DNA of 64,000 bases, taken from Streptomyces aureus (GTDB taxonomy: Bacteria > Actinomycetota > Actinomycetes > Streptomycetales > Streptomycetaceae). The notes under the pieces are model-generated. The model saw nothing but the letters and a program-made list of their open reading frames with translations, had not been told where the DNA came from and searched no databases. Below, one piece after another: positions 47,111 through 55,897 of this stretch (positions are counted from its first letter, which is position 1; every line of letters begins with the position of its first letter). The stretch covers positions 1-64,000 of the forward strand of contig NZ_KL647040.1 in assembly GCF_000725495.1 (NCBI RefSeq), written 5' to 3'. The translations under genes and the position numbers were made by a program.

Positions 47111-48349
47111 TCAGTGCGCCTCGGTGCGTTCCCCCGTCCGCCGGGCCCGTTCCTCTCGGTAGGCCTGGGCCCGGGCCAGATAGTCACGGTGTTCCTGCTC
47201 GTGGTCCGGCGGCAGGTCCGGCGTGTCGGTGGTGGCGAAGAACTCCACGAGGGCGTCGTTGGAGCCCACGGCCAGCTCTCCGGAACGGGCGAACATGTCC
47301 GTCTCGTAGCCGGCCACCGCCTCGTCGAGAGTGGCGACCGGGTCGGAGCCCACCGCTCGTCCCACGGCATGTGCGAGTTCCGCGCCGTCCAGCATCGCGA
47401 GGTTGGCGCCGTGACCGCCGAAGGGCGCCATCAGATGGGCCGCGTCGCCGATCAGCGTGACCCCGGGGACGTGTTCCCAGGTGAGCGGGGCGGGCAGGGC
47501 CCAGAAGGAGCGGGGCACGTAGTCGCCGTCGTTGCGGACGATCAGCGTACGCATGGCCGTCGACCAGTGACCGAACTCCCGTGCCAGGTGGGAGCGGATG
47601 CTCTCCCGGTCGGTGAGGTCCACCTCGGCACCGGTGTGCCAGTCCGGAGCGGCGCGGAAGGCGATGTAGCCGCGCACCACGCCGTCGCTGTTGCGTTGCA
47701 GGATCACCGCGCGGCCGTCGTTGTCGTTGGAGAACAGATGGCCGGCGCCTACGAGTTCGGCGACCTCGGGGTGCCGCGTGTCGACGTCGTCGAAGCGCGC
47801 GTCGAGGAAGCAGACCCCTAGGTGCCGCGGGGTGGCGTCCCCGATCAGGGGGCGGACCTTCGACCAGGCGCCGTCGGCGCCGATCACCAGGTCGGCCTCC
47901 ACGGTGGTCCCGTCCGCGAACTCCAGGCGGGCCCCGGCGTGACCGAGCCGGGTCGTGCGGACGAGCCGGTGGCCCCAGCGGACGGTGCCGGGCTGCAGGC
48001 TCTCGAAGAGCAGGCGGCGCAGCCGGCCGCGGTCGATCTCCGGCGCGGCCTCGTCACCGGGGGTCGGGGTGAACTCCGCCAGGACCGTGCCGTGGTGGTC
48101 CCGGCGGGTCTTGGCCTGCCCCTCCGGCCGGGCCCGCGCCATGAAGGCGTCGATCAGTCCGGCGTCCTCCAGGGCGATCTGCCCGGAGTCGGCGTGCAGG
48201 TCGAGCGTGCCGCCGGGGTCGCGGGAGCCGACCGAGTCGTCGGCGTCGTACACGGTGACCTCGATGCCGTGCCCTTGCAGGACGCGGGCGCAGGTCAGGC
48301 CCGCCGGGCCGGCACCGACCACACAGATCCGGGGTGTGTCGTTCGTCAT
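47111..48349 (-). CDS. FAD-dependent monooxygenase, TetX/PHBH-like
   Basis: A 412-residue class A flavoprotein hydroxylase. The FAD Rossmann motif is VVGAGPAGLTCARVL, the DG motif is GADGAWSKVR, and the GD motif is GDAAHLMAPFGGHGANLAM. The overall spacing and the NxAMLDGAEL stretch match the TetX-like branch, which hydroxylates tetracyclines or other aromatic substrates; a biosynthetic or detoxifying role is equally possible. It is divergent from a TetR-family gene with an operator-like dyad between them, so it is probably induced by its own substrate. Confidence 0.88.
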   Translation of the reverse strand: MTNDTPRICVVGAGPAGLTCARVLQGHGIEVTVYDADDSVGSRDPGGTLDLHADSGQIALEDAGLIDAFMARARPEGQAKTRRDHHGTVLAEFTPTPGDEAAPEIDRGRLRRLLFESLQPGTVRWGHRLVRTTRLGHAGARLEFADGTTVEADLVIGADGAWSKVRPLIGDATPRHLGVCFLDARFDDVDTRHPEVAELVGAGHLFSNDNDGRAVILQRNSDGVVRGYIAFRAAPDWHTGAEVDLTDRESIRSHLAREFGHWSTAMRTLIVRNDGDYVPRSFWALPAPLTWEHVPGVTLIGDAAHLMAPFGGHGANLAMLDGAELAHAVGRAVGSDPVATLDEAVAGYETDMFARSGELAVGSNDALVEFFATTDTPDLPPDHEQEHRDYLARAQAYREERARRTGERTEAH

Positions 48350-48411
48350 CAGGATCGTCTCCTCTCGGACGGCGCGGGTCGCGAAGGGGTCGCGACGACG
48401 CCGCGCTAGGT

Positions 48412-48433
48412 GTAACCGCTTAAAAAGCGTAAC
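48412..48433. promoter_or_regulatory. Operator-like dyad between the flavoprotein and TetR genes
   Basis: An AT-rich island in a GC-rich spacer. GTAACCGCTT and AAGCGTAAC form an imperfect inverted repeat about a run of A (one extra C in the left arm). Its place in the 129-bp divergent spacer fits a TetR binding site controlling both genes. Confidence 0.5.
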
Positions 48434-48478
48434 AGCTCAACTTTCTGAGTCGATCCATGAACGCGGTAAGGTGGCCGG

Positions 48479-49063
48479 GTGACCGAGATGGGGCGCCGAG
48501 AGCGCAAGAAGGCAGCCACCCGCCAGGCCCTGGCGGACGCGGCACTACGGCTGTTCGCTGACCGGGGCTACGACGAGGTCGGGGTGCGCGAGATCGCCGA
48601 CGCGGCCGACGTCTCGGTGACGACGCTCTTCAAGCACTTCCCCGACGGCAAGGAGGCGCTGGTCTTCGACCAGGACGTGGACCGCGAGGCCGCCCTGGTC
48701 GCGGCGGTCCGCGAACGGCCCGCGGGCCAATCCGTCCCGGAGGCCCTGCACCGGATGTTCCAGGGCGAACACTCCCGAAGGGTCCACGCGGACCCTCGGT
48801 TCGACGACTTCCTGCGCCTGATCGACACCACCCCCGCGCTGCGCGAGTACGCCCGCAGGATGTGGCTGCGGCACGAGCACGCCCTGGCAGCGGCAATCGC
48901 CGAGGACGCCGGACTCCCCGACGACGACCCGGGCTGCCGGGCGCTGGCCCACTTCGCCCTGGAGGCGCCCGTCCTGGTCCGCGGGACCGGCGACCCGGAC
49001 GCCGCCCTCGACCGGATCTTCGACCTGCTGGCCAACGGCTGGACCGGCGAGCGAGTCGGCTGA
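48479..49063 (+). CDS. TetR-family transcriptional regulator
   Basis: A 194-residue regulator. The N-terminal helix-turn-helix is ALADAALRLFADRGYDEVGV then REIADAADVSVTTLFKHFP. The ligand-binding half is helical (MFQGEHSRRVHADP, WLRHEHALAAAIAED). The GTG at 48479 is the only sensible start. It is divergent from the TetX-like flavoprotein and should repress it and itself until a ligand binds. Coding bias matches its neighbours. Confidence 0.92.
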   Translation: MTEMGRRERKKAATRQALADAALRLFADRGYDEVGVREIADAADVSVTTLFKHFPDGKEALVFDQDVDREAALVAAVRERPAGQSVPEALHRMFQGEHSRRVHADPRFDDFLRLIDTTPALREYARRMWLRHEHALAAAIAEDAGLPDDDPGCRALAHFALEAPVLVRGTGDPDAALDRIFDLLANGWTGERVG

Positions 49064-49136
49064 CGCGCCCGTAACCGCCGGTGGGGCCCCGTTCGTCTGT
49101 CGTCCGGACGATGCTGCGCGCGTCGGAACGGCGGGG

Positions 49137-49787
49137 TCAGTCCCGGTGCTTCTCGCGCGCGTAGAAGGCGCCCTTGCCGAGCGGGGTGAAGGCGATGCTC
49201 GTCCCGAACGTGTCGTGACCGCTGCGGAAGGCGAGCAGGGGTGCGGACGAGGTGTCCTCCGCCTCCCCGAAGTGGAAGACGGCGAGCGGTTCGGCCGGAT
49301 CGGCGGGGGCGTAGCCGAGGGTCTTGGCCGAGTGCGGATCCTGGTCGCCGAAGACCACGGACGGCGCGCCGTACCTCGTCAGAACGTCATCGAGGGAGCG
49401 GTCGGTCCTGGCCCAGTCCTTGGTCGTCTCGACGAGGTGCGTGTGCTCGTCCGCGACCAGGACTCGATCGACCCTGAGCCAGCCGCGCCGGTGAGCGGCG
49501 GCACCGTACTCGGCAGCCACGACATGAATCTCTGGCTGCGGAAAGAGGGAACGCACCGCTGCCGCCATGTCCAACCGCGCGTTGTCGTCCACGATCCACC
49601 GCGCCCCGTCGGACCGGTCCGCGTCCACGGCGAGGGTGTCGAGCAGAAGCGGCAGCCACGCGACCCCACCGTGCGCACTCGGGCACCGCACGGCGGCGTT
49701 GAACTCGTCGAGCAGGCGACCGCGTTCGACCTCACCGAGCGAGTCCCGACGACCGACGGGACGAGACAGACTCCGAAGCGACGACAT
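49137..49787 (-). CDS. Hypothetical protein, 216 aa
   Basis: A soluble protein without signal or membrane helices. Recognisable pieces are LLDEFNAAVRCPSAHGGVAW near the N-terminus, a central WIVDDNARLDMAAAVRSLFP, and a C-terminal SGHDTFGTSIAFTPLGKGAF, but I match no family. The ATG at 49787 follows GAGGGTGAG; a GTG at 49796 is an alternative. It may be a recently described DUF; I give no function. It is convergent with the TetR gene. Confidence 0.68.
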   Translation of the reverse strand: MSSLRSLSRPVGRRDSLGEVERGRLLDEFNAAVRCPSAHGGVAWLPLLLDTLAVDADRSDGARWIVDDNARLDMAAAVRSLFPQPEIHVVAAEYGAAAHRRGWLRVDRVLVADEHTHLVETTKDWARTDRSLDDVLTRYGAPSVVFGDQDPHSAKTLGYAPADPAEPLAVFHFGEAEDTSSAPLLAFRSGHDTFGTSIAFTPLGKGAFYAREKHRD

Positions 49788-49894
49788 GCAACTCACCCTC
49801 GCCTGTGGCTCCCCGACTGTCCACCCTGTTCTTCAATTCGCAGCAGAAACACGTCGGTTGCGCTGACTGAGTCATGTGCGAGCCGCTCCCGAGT

Positions 49895-50671
49895 TCAGGC
49901 CGACCGGATCAGCCGCGCTCGTACGCCGTAGTGGTCGGACAAGTACGCCTGGCGGCCGTCGGCGAGAGTCACCTTGTCCTGGAACACCAAGTCGGCTTCA
50001 GCGGTCAGTGTTTGCCCGGCTGCGGGTCGCACCAGTACGTGGTCCAGGGCCGGGGGTGACGGCCATCGAGGCGTGGGGCGGTACGTCGGACGGGTGTCGC
50101 CGGAGAGGACGTCACGCAGCCCCGCCGCCGCGATGAAGCCGGCGAGTGCCGCCGAATCGCGCGGGAGGTTCAGGTCACCGACCACCGCGACGGGTACGGA
50201 GGGGTCGACGGCCGCGATCGCCTCGGTGAGCCGGGCCAGTTCGGCTTCCGCGATCCGCGTGTACCGGTTGGCGGGCGACCAGTCGTCGTCGCGGTTGGCC
50301 GACAAGTGGGTGTTCAGGACGACCAGTTCACCGTCCGGCGTCGCTATGGAGGCCACCTGGGCGCCCTTGCGCATGAAGAACTCGCCGCGCACCGGACCGG
50401 TCATCGGATACCGCACGAACCGCGACCGGCTGATCGGCCACCGGGACAGCAGGACCAGGCCGCCCTTGATCAGGGCCGTGCCCGAGCAGGCGACGTACCG
50501 GTAGGCGGGAGCGGCACGGCGGATCAGCCGGACGTTGCGGCGGAACATGACCTCCTGAAGACAGACGACGTCGTAGTCGGACGCCGCGAGTGCCCCGCCG
50601 AGGGCATGCAGCCGCGCCGGGACGTCACCGGTGAAGAGGGCGTTCATCGTCAGCAGTCGCAGGGCCTTCAA
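49895..50671 (-). CDS. Endonuclease/exonuclease/phosphatase (EEP) family protein
   Basis: A 258-residue EEP-fold phosphoesterase. All core residues are visible in order: Asn in LLTMNALF, Glu in CLQEV, His in VLNTHLSANRDD, Asp/Asn in VVGDLNLPRDS, Asp in PALDHVLV and the final Asp-His in YLSDHYGVRA. There is no signal peptide, so it is cytoplasmic. Relatives act on nucleic acids, sphingomyelin or inositol phosphates; the sequence does not decide. It is divergent from the MerR-redoxin gene. Confidence 0.88.
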   Translation of the reverse strand: MKALRLLTMNALFTGDVPARLHALGGALAASDYDVVCLQEVMFRRNVRLIRRAAPAYRYVACSGTALIKGGLVLLSRWPISRSRFVRYPMTGPVRGEFFMRKGAQVASIATPDGELVVLNTHLSANRDDDWSPANRYTRIAEAELARLTEAIAAVDPSVPVAVVGDLNLPRDSAALAGFIAAAGLRDVLSGDTRPTYRPTPRWPSPPALDHVLVRPAAGQTLTAEADLVFQDKVTLADGRQAYLSDHYGVRARLIRSA

Positions 50672-50882
50672 GAACCCGTCACCTTCCGTCCGGTGGCCGC
50701 CTGTCGGGCCGTGCGGGGAGCGGAGTCGCTCACGCCGTCGATCGTACTGGCGCTCGTGTCGGACGCGTGGAGTGTGCCGCCCTCGTCCCGTGCCGCCCCC
50801 AACTGCTGTAGTCCGCGTGCCGCCCTTTCAGGTACGCGGTGGCCGTCGCGAGAGCTCCACCGGTCCCGCTTCCGCGCGGCTC

Positions 50883-50914
50883 TTGACGTTGCCCCCAAGG
50901 GCAACGTTTAGCGT
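50883..50914 (+). promoter_or_regulatory. MerR-type promoter with operator between -35 and -10
   Basis: TTGACG (50883-50888) and TAGCGT (50909-50914) are spaced 20 bases (19 to TTAGCG). The over-long spacer contains a perfect dyad, ACGTTGCCC (50886-50894) and GGGCAACGT (50899-50907), around CCAA. Long-spacer promoters with a central dyad are the hallmark of MerR-family control, so this should be the autoregulated promoter of the following gene. Confidence 0.82.
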
Positions 50915-50932
50915 TTCCCCGAGGTGAGGGAC

Positions 50933-51895
50933 ATGCGGATCGGTGAACTGGCCGGGCGAGCGGGAGTGACGACCAAGGCCGTGCGCTACTACGAAGCGCT
51001 GGGGCTGCTCGCTCCGACGCGGCTGGCCAACGGCTACCGGGACTACGACGAGCACGACGTACGACTTACCCGGGAGATCAGGGCGCTGGGCCGGCTGGGC
51101 ATCCCCGCCGAGGGGACCCGGCCCTTCCTGGAATGCCTGGCCCTGGGGCACCAGCACGCGGACGACTGCCCGGCCGCGCTGGCCGGATACCGGGACGCCA
51201 TCGACGAACTCACCCGGCGGATCGAGGGCCTCACCGCACGCCGAACTCTGCTGGTGGCGCACCTGAACGAGGCCGCGCACCGCAACAGCCGCTTCCCGCC
51301 GCACACCGGAGATGAGGAACCCATGACCGACTACACGACCCTGCCCGCCGACCTGCCCGTTCCCGAGGACGACGGTGCAGCCGACCACCTGCGCGGCGCA
51401 CGCATGCCGGATCTGCGACTCCGGGCCACCGACGGCGTGACGGTCGGCCTCGGAGAACTGGGCGCGGGGCGAACCGTGCTGTACGTCTACCCGCTGACCG
51501 GCCGCCCCGGCACCGATCTGCCCGACGGCTGGGACTCCATCCCCGGCGCCCGCGGCTGCACCGCCGAGACGTGCGGCTTCCGCGACCACCACCAGGACCT
51601 GCTCGCGGCCGGCGCTGCCCGGGTGTACGGCCTCTCCAGCCAGGAGACCGACTACCAGCGCGAGGTCACCGCGCGGCTCCGGCTGCCGTTCCAGATGCTG
51701 TCCGACCCCGGGCGCAGCCTGGCGCAGGCACTGGACCTGCCCACATTCACCGCGGGAGGGCTGACGCTGTACAAGCGGCTCACGCTGATCATCCAGAACG
51801 ACGTGATCGAGCACGTCTTCTACCCGATCTTCCCGCCGGACGAGCACGCCGACCAGGTCGTGGCCTGGCTCGGCGCCCATGCCCCGCAAGGGTGA
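50933..51895 (+). CDS. MerR regulator fused to a peroxiredoxin-like (AhpC/TSA) domain
   Basis: A 320-residue fusion. Residues 1-110 are MerR: IGELAGRAGVTTKAVRYYEA, GYRDYDEHDV and the dimerisation helix. Residues 131-320 are a redoxin domain with TVLYVYPLTGRPGTD and GCTAETCGFRDH; the C-x4-C pair can serve as peroxidatic and resolving Cys. The start at 50933 has GAGGTGAGG upstream. An in-frame ATG at 51323 exactly at the domain border is preceded by GGAGATGAGG, so free redoxin may also be made. A redox-sensing regulator is the natural inference. The promoter above is MerR-type. Confidence 0.87.
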   Translation: MRIGELAGRAGVTTKAVRYYEALGLLAPTRLANGYRDYDEHDVRLTREIRALGRLGIPAEGTRPFLECLALGHQHADDCPAALAGYRDAIDELTRRIEGLTARRTLLVAHLNEAAHRNSRFPPHTGDEEPMTDYTTLPADLPVPEDDGAADHLRGARMPDLRLRATDGVTVGLGELGAGRTVLYVYPLTGRPGTDLPDGWDSIPGARGCTAETCGFRDHHQDLLAAGAARVYGLSSQETDYQREVTARLRLPFQMLSDPGRSLAQALDLPTFTAGGLTLYKRLTLIIQNDVIEHVFYPIFPPDEHADQVVAWLGAHAPQG

Positions 51896-52034
51896 GGGCG
51901 TCGACGTCGTACGGGAGGAGCGGTGAAGGCAGGAGGGGCCCGCTGCGGAGGCGCTCGGCGCCGGATTCTTTCGCGCCGCCGGTCGAATCACGAACCGCGA
52001 CGGCAACCGGACAGGGGACACGGGCGCCGCTTGC

Positions 52035-52063
52035 TTGACCTGCCGTAGCGGCCCCTGCAAAGT
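52035..52063 (+). promoter_or_regulatory. Predicted promoter of the GAP-family gene
   Basis: TTGACC (52035-52040) and CAAAGT (52058-52063) are separated by exactly 17 bases, about 100 bases before the ATG at 52165. The remainder of the 51896-52164 spacer shows no gene. Confidence 0.5.
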
Positions 52064-52164
52064 CGGCTTACGGCACCGTGTCGGCGCCGCCCGATCCTGC
52101 CGACAGGCCTGCCGGTAGCCGTTTCGGCGGAAGACCGTCCCGACCTCCAGGAGCGACTGATCCG

Positions 52165-52809
52165 ATGGTCCTCGACCTCCTGGTGATCGGTACGGCCATC
52201 ACCCTGGGGCCTCTGCACAACAGCGCCTACGTCCTCCTGCTCTCCTCGCGGCGCGGTGTGCGCCAGGGCCTGGCGTTCCTCCTGTCGTGGCTGGCCAACC
52301 TCATCGTGGTCATCGCCTGCGTGATGCTGCTGACCGGCGGTCAGCCCCCGGACCTGCACACGAAGCCGTCGACCGCGTCGATCGCCGTCAAGCTCGCCTT
52401 CGGCGTGGCGCTGGTCTGCTACGCCGTCTACCGACACCGCAGACCACCGCGCCCGCACGGACCGCCCCGCTGGCAGGCCAGGATCGACGACGCTTCACCC
52501 GCCACCGCGGCCGGCCTGGCATGGGTACTGCAACCGTGGGCACTGGTCGGTGCCGGCGCCGCCGCGGCCGTCGACGCGAACCTGTCCACCGCGGCCGACT
52601 GGGCCGCCCTGACCGGCTACTGTCTGCTGGCCACGCTCAGCCTCATCGTCATGGAGACGTACATGCTCCGGGCGCCGGAGGCCGCGAACGCCCGGCTGAA
52701 CGGCTTGCGCGACTGGTTGAACCGACACCAGGAGCAACTGATCGTCAGAATCTCGCTGGTGGTCGGCCTGTGGCTGACGGCGCACAGCATCTACCAACTC
52801 GTGGTCTGA
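52165..52809 (+). CDS. GAP-family (Sap/GPL-transport-like) integral membrane protein
   Basis: A 214-residue protein with about six membrane segments. The first helix and loop (AITLGPLHNSAYVLLLSS then RRGVRQGLAFLLSWLANL) match the GAP family, whose mycobacterial members take part in moving glycolipids to the surface. A cytoplasmic loop of about 50 residues rich in Pro, Arg and His separates helices. The start ATG at 52165 is preceded by GGAG. Stand-alone copies are frequent in streptomycetes; the cargo here is unknown. Confidence 0.82.
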   Translation: MVLDLLVIGTAITLGPLHNSAYVLLLSSRRGVRQGLAFLLSWLANLIVVIACVMLLTGGQPPDLHTKPSTASIAVKLAFGVALVCYAVYRHRRPPRPHGPPRWQARIDDASPATAAGLAWVLQPWALVGAGAAAAVDANLSTAADWAALTGYCLLATLSLIVMETYMLRAPEAANARLNGLRDWLNRHQEQLIVRISLVVGLWLTAHSIYQLVV

Positions 52810-52880
52810 CATGGGGTGGTGGGGCACCGACGCCCACTCGCCGAGCCCTCCAACGGGACAGGACTCCGGTGCCAAATCGC

Positions 52881-52911
<31 letters not shown>

Positions 52912-52976
52912 GCGACGCCGACGCCGGGACCGGACGCTGTTGCCGGCGAGCGCCCAATAGCCACCGGGCCTTCACC

Positions 52977-53621
52977 TCAAGAGCGCGACCCCTGACCCGT
53001 GCCGTCCTCGTCCTCCTGGTAGGAGTAGCGCTGTTGCTTCCAGGGGTCGGCGAGGTTGTGATAGCCGCGCTCCTCCCAGAATCCGCGACGGTCGCCCGTC
53101 ATGTACTCGATGCCGCGCAGCCATTTCGGGCTCTTGTAGCCGAAGAGGTGAGGCACGACCAGGCGCAGCGGGAAGCCGTGTTCGGCGGTGAGGGGTTCGC
53201 CGTTGTGGTGGGTGGCCATGAGCGTCTTGGAGGAGGTGAAGTCGCTCAGGCGCAGGTTGGCGGAGTAGCCGTACTCGGCCCAGGCCATGACATGGGTGAC
53301 GCCCGGCGCGGGTGGGGCCAGGTCCAGGACGGTGGCGGCGGGGATGCCGTACCACTCGTGGTCGGTGGAGGTGGGCCCGCTCGCGCAGTGCAGGTCGGCG
53401 ACGACCGTGACATGGGGCAGTGCCGCGAGGTCGTCGAACTTCCATTCGTGCGTCTCGCGGGAGGCGGTCGCACCGAAGACGCGCAGGTTCCAGCGTTCGG
53501 GGCGGAAACGGGGGACCGGACCGTAGTGGGAGACCGGCCAGCCGTGCACGTGCTGCTGTCCGGGAGGGATCCGGCCGGAGACCGCGGTCTGAGAGGAGTG
53601 TTCGTCGGCCACGGCCCGCAC
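52977..53621 (-). CDS. Sulfite-oxidase-like molybdopterin oxidoreductase
   Basis: A 214-residue protein of the sulfite oxidase/MsrP Mo-cofactor fold. Visible features are LRVFGATASRETHEWKF, the Mo-ligand Cys region ADLHCASGPTS, EWYGIPAATVLDL, and the cofactor-binding ending LRLVVPHLFGYKSPKWLRGI. No Tat signal is present, so it is cytoplasmic, unlike MsrP. The start is GTG at 53621 after AAGGG. Physiological substrate unknown. The MOSC gene lies divergently, which may reflect shared use of Mo-cofactor chemistry. Confidence 0.87.
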   Translation of the reverse strand: MRAVADEHSSQTAVSGRIPPGQQHVHGWPVSHYGPVPRFRPERWNLRVFGATASRETHEWKFDDLAALPHVTVVADLHCASGPTSTDHEWYGIPAATVLDLAPPAPGVTHVMAWAEYGYSANLRLSDFTSSKTLMATHHNGEPLTAEHGFPLRLVVPHLFGYKSPKWLRGIEYMTGDRRGFWEERGYHNLADPWKQQRYSYQEDEDGTGQGSRS

Positions 53622-53871
53622 CCACGCCCTTCATATCGTCCTGCCGTCCTACTTTCCCGTGCAGCGTAAGTGCCCACCGCGCGTCCCACGGCATTGGCCG
53701 CGCCGCGGCGAGCCGTCGGCGCGGTGCCCGACCGCTCGCCCACCGGGACACCTCACCCCACTGCCTGCTGCCCGCATCCCGCACCGCGGCCGGCCACGGG
53801 CGCGTACCCGTCGACGAACTCCCCATCCCTCCGATGTCGAAAAGCCCGGGAGAATCCGCCGGCCCGGCACC

Positions 53872-53877
53872 GATACT
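53872..53877 (+). promoter_or_regulatory. Likely -10 of a leaderless MOSC transcript
   Basis: GATACT ends six bases before the ATG at 53884, which would then be the first transcribed codon. No ribosome site exists before that ATG, in agreement with leaderless translation, a common mode in streptomycetes. I see no clear -35. Confidence 0.45.
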
Positions 53878-53883
53878 CTTTCC

Positions 53884-54753
53884 ATGGGCACCGTGACCGC
53901 GCTGTACCGCTATCCGGTGAAGTCGATGCTCGGCGAGGTCCTGACCTCCGTGGCGGTCACGGAAGCCGGGCTCTCCGGTGACCGTGTCTTCGCGGTGCTC
54001 GACGAGACGGGCGCCGTGGGCAGCGCCAAACACCCGCGCAAGTGGGGCGAGTTGCTGCGCTGCCGCAGCCGTCTGGACGAGTCGGGAACGGTCCGCGTGG
54101 CCCTGCCGGACGGAACCACCCTGCGGGTCGACGATCCTGAACTGGGCTTCTTGCTGGGCAAGTTGCTCGGCCGTCCCGTGCATCTCTCATCCGTCGTGCC
54201 CGAGCACGGCAGGCTGGAGCGGGCGGTGCCGGCGTACGAGGGTGGAGTGCCGGAGGTTCTGCGGGATTCGGCGTCCGTCGACGAGACCGGAGAGAGCATC
54301 ACCACGGGGCGAGTCGCTGGAGGCACCTTCTTCGACTTCGGCCGGGTCCATCTCGTCACCACCTCCTCGTCGGCCCGGATGCGGGAGGCGTACCCCGCGG
54401 GAGACTTCGACCCTCGCCGCTTCCGGCCGAACCTTGTCGTGGACACCGGCACCGGCACCGGCACCGGCGCCGACAGCGGGCCGGGCTTCCCCGAAGACGC
54501 CTGGACCGGGGCGCGGCTGCGCGTGGGGGAGGCCCTGTTCCGCGTCGTCGTGCCCACTCCGCGCTGCGTGATCCCCACCCTCGGCCACGGCGAACTCGCG
54601 GCGGACCCCGGCATCATGCGCGCCGTGGCCCGCCACCACCGCGTCCCCGTCCTCGATCTGGGGCGGCTGTCCTGCCTCGGTGTCTACCTGGACGTGCTGG
54701 AGGCGGGACGGGTCGAGGTGGGCGACACGATCACCGTGCAGCAGGCCGACTGA
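53884..54753 (+). CDS. MOSC-domain protein (MOSC N-terminal beta-barrel plus MOSC)
   Basis: A 289-residue protein. It starts GTVTALYRYPVKSMLGE, the typical opening of MOSC_N proteins, and has the SGDRVFAVLDETG stretch. The MOSC domain contains DFDPRRFRPNLVVDT and the Cys region VVVPTPRCVIPT. The Thr-Gly repeat encoded at 54445-54468 (four ACCGGC units) is an insertion in the loop before GADSG. Such proteins transfer sulfur or act in N-hydroxylated-compound reduction with Mo cofactor. The start is supported by the -10 above; upstream frame is noise. Confidence 0.87.
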   Translation: MGTVTALYRYPVKSMLGEVLTSVAVTEAGLSGDRVFAVLDETGAVGSAKHPRKWGELLRCRSRLDESGTVRVALPDGTTLRVDDPELGFLLGKLLGRPVHLSSVVPEHGRLERAVPAYEGGVPEVLRDSASVDETGESITTGRVAGGTFFDFGRVHLVTTSSSARMREAYPAGDFDPRRFRPNLVVDTGTGTGTGADSGPGFPEDAWTGARLRVGEALFRVVVPTPRCVIPTLGHGELAADPGIMRAVARHHRVPVLDLGRLSCLGVYLDVLEAGRVEVGDTITVQQAD

Positions 54754-54857
54754 TCGCACCCACCAACGTCCTGCCGTCTCCGCCGCCACTCCCCACGAGC
54801 GGCCGCCTGGCGGAAGCTGGACCCGGCACCGCCACAGCCGCCGAGGGGGAATCGCCC

Positions 54858-55796
54858 ATGCTGCTCCGCCAGTTGGAATACCTGGTCGCGCTGGCCCGTG
54901 AGCGCCACTTCGTCCGTGCGGCAGCGGCCTGCTACGTGTCCCAGCCGTCGCTGTCCGCCGCGATCCGTCGTCTCGAACACGAACTGGGCGTGCCGATCGT
55001 GCGACGGGGCCGCAGGTATGAGGGCCTCACCCCGGAGGGGGAGGTGGTGCTCGCCTGGGCGCACCGCATCCTTGCCGAACGCGACGGTCTGCGGCAGGAG
55101 TTGTCCGCCCTGCGGGACGGGCTGACCGGAACCCTGCGTCTGGGGGTCGTCCCGACCGCCCTGCCCGTCGCGTCCCTGCTGACGAACCCGTTCTGCGAGA
55201 GTCACCCGCGGGCCAGGGTGAGCATCGAGTCCCTGTCCTCCGTCGAGATCACCCGGGGACTGACGGACTTCGAACTGGACGCGGCCATGACCTATCTCGA
55301 CGACGAGACGCTGTCGGGCCTCGGACGGCTGCCGCTCTACGAGGAGCGGTACGTCCTGCTCACCCCCGCCGACGGCCCGATCGCGGGGCTGTCCACCGTC
55401 CGCTGGGCGCAGGCCGCATCGCTCCCGCTGTGCCTGCTCGGACCCCGGATGCGCAACCGCCGTATCGTCGACGAGTGCTTCGCCGCAGACGGAGCCGAGG
55501 CGGCACCCGCGATCGAGTCGGACACCGTCGTCGGCCTGTACGCGCACCTGCCCGGCGGGCGCTGGTCCAGTGTCATCTCACACGCCTGGCTGCACATGTT
55601 CGGAGTGCCCGACGGCATGCGGGTGGTGCCGCTGGAGGGTCCCGCGCACGGCCCGCGCGTGGGTCTGGTCGTAGGTCCCGACGAACCACCCTCCGTGCTC
55701 GCCGGAGCCCTGCTGGCCGTGGCCCGGCAGGCGGGAGTCCGGGACGCCCTGGACGGGCTCCTGCGCACCTACCTCGACGACGACCCCGGCCCATAG
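54858..55796 (+). CDS. LysR-family transcriptional regulator next to formate dehydrogenase
   Basis: A 312-residue LysR-type regulator. The helix-turn-helix is RHFVRAAAACYVSQPSLSAA followed by IRRLEHELG in the first 45 residues. The effector-binding half starts near GTLRLGVVPTALP. It is 101 bases upstream of, and codirectional with, the formate dehydrogenase gene; dyads suited to a LysR protein lie in the spacer. It probably activates that gene in response to a one-carbon-related signal. Which effector is used cannot be seen. Confidence 0.92.
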   Translation: MLLRQLEYLVALARERHFVRAAAACYVSQPSLSAAIRRLEHELGVPIVRRGRRYEGLTPEGEVVLAWAHRILAERDGLRQELSALRDGLTGTLRLGVVPTALPVASLLTNPFCESHPRARVSIESLSSVEITRGLTDFELDAAMTYLDDETLSGLGRLPLYEERYVLLTPADGPIAGLSTVRWAQAASLPLCLLGPRMRNRRIVDECFAADGAEAAPAIESDTVVGLYAHLPGGRWSSVISHAWLHMFGVPDGMRVVPLEGPAHGPRVGLVVGPDEPPSVLAGALLAVARQAGVRDALDGLLRTYLDDDPGP

Positions 55797-55803
55797 CCGC
55801 CGC

Positions 55804-55828
55804 CTATACGGGTATAGCGAGGATCGCT
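55804..55828 (+). promoter_or_regulatory. Double dyad upstream of formate dehydrogenase
   Basis: CTATAC (55804-55809) and GTATAG (55812-55817) form a perfect dyad around GG. It overlaps a second, AGCGA (55816-55820) and TCGCT (55824-55828). They sit 70-95 bases before the dehydrogenase ATG, the usual place for LysR sites. Confidence 0.55.
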
Positions 55829-55897
55829 TTGACCGGGTGGTTCGGCGGCGGGGATCGTGAAATCCACCGTCCCGCACCCCAGTTGAGGAGCCGCGAC

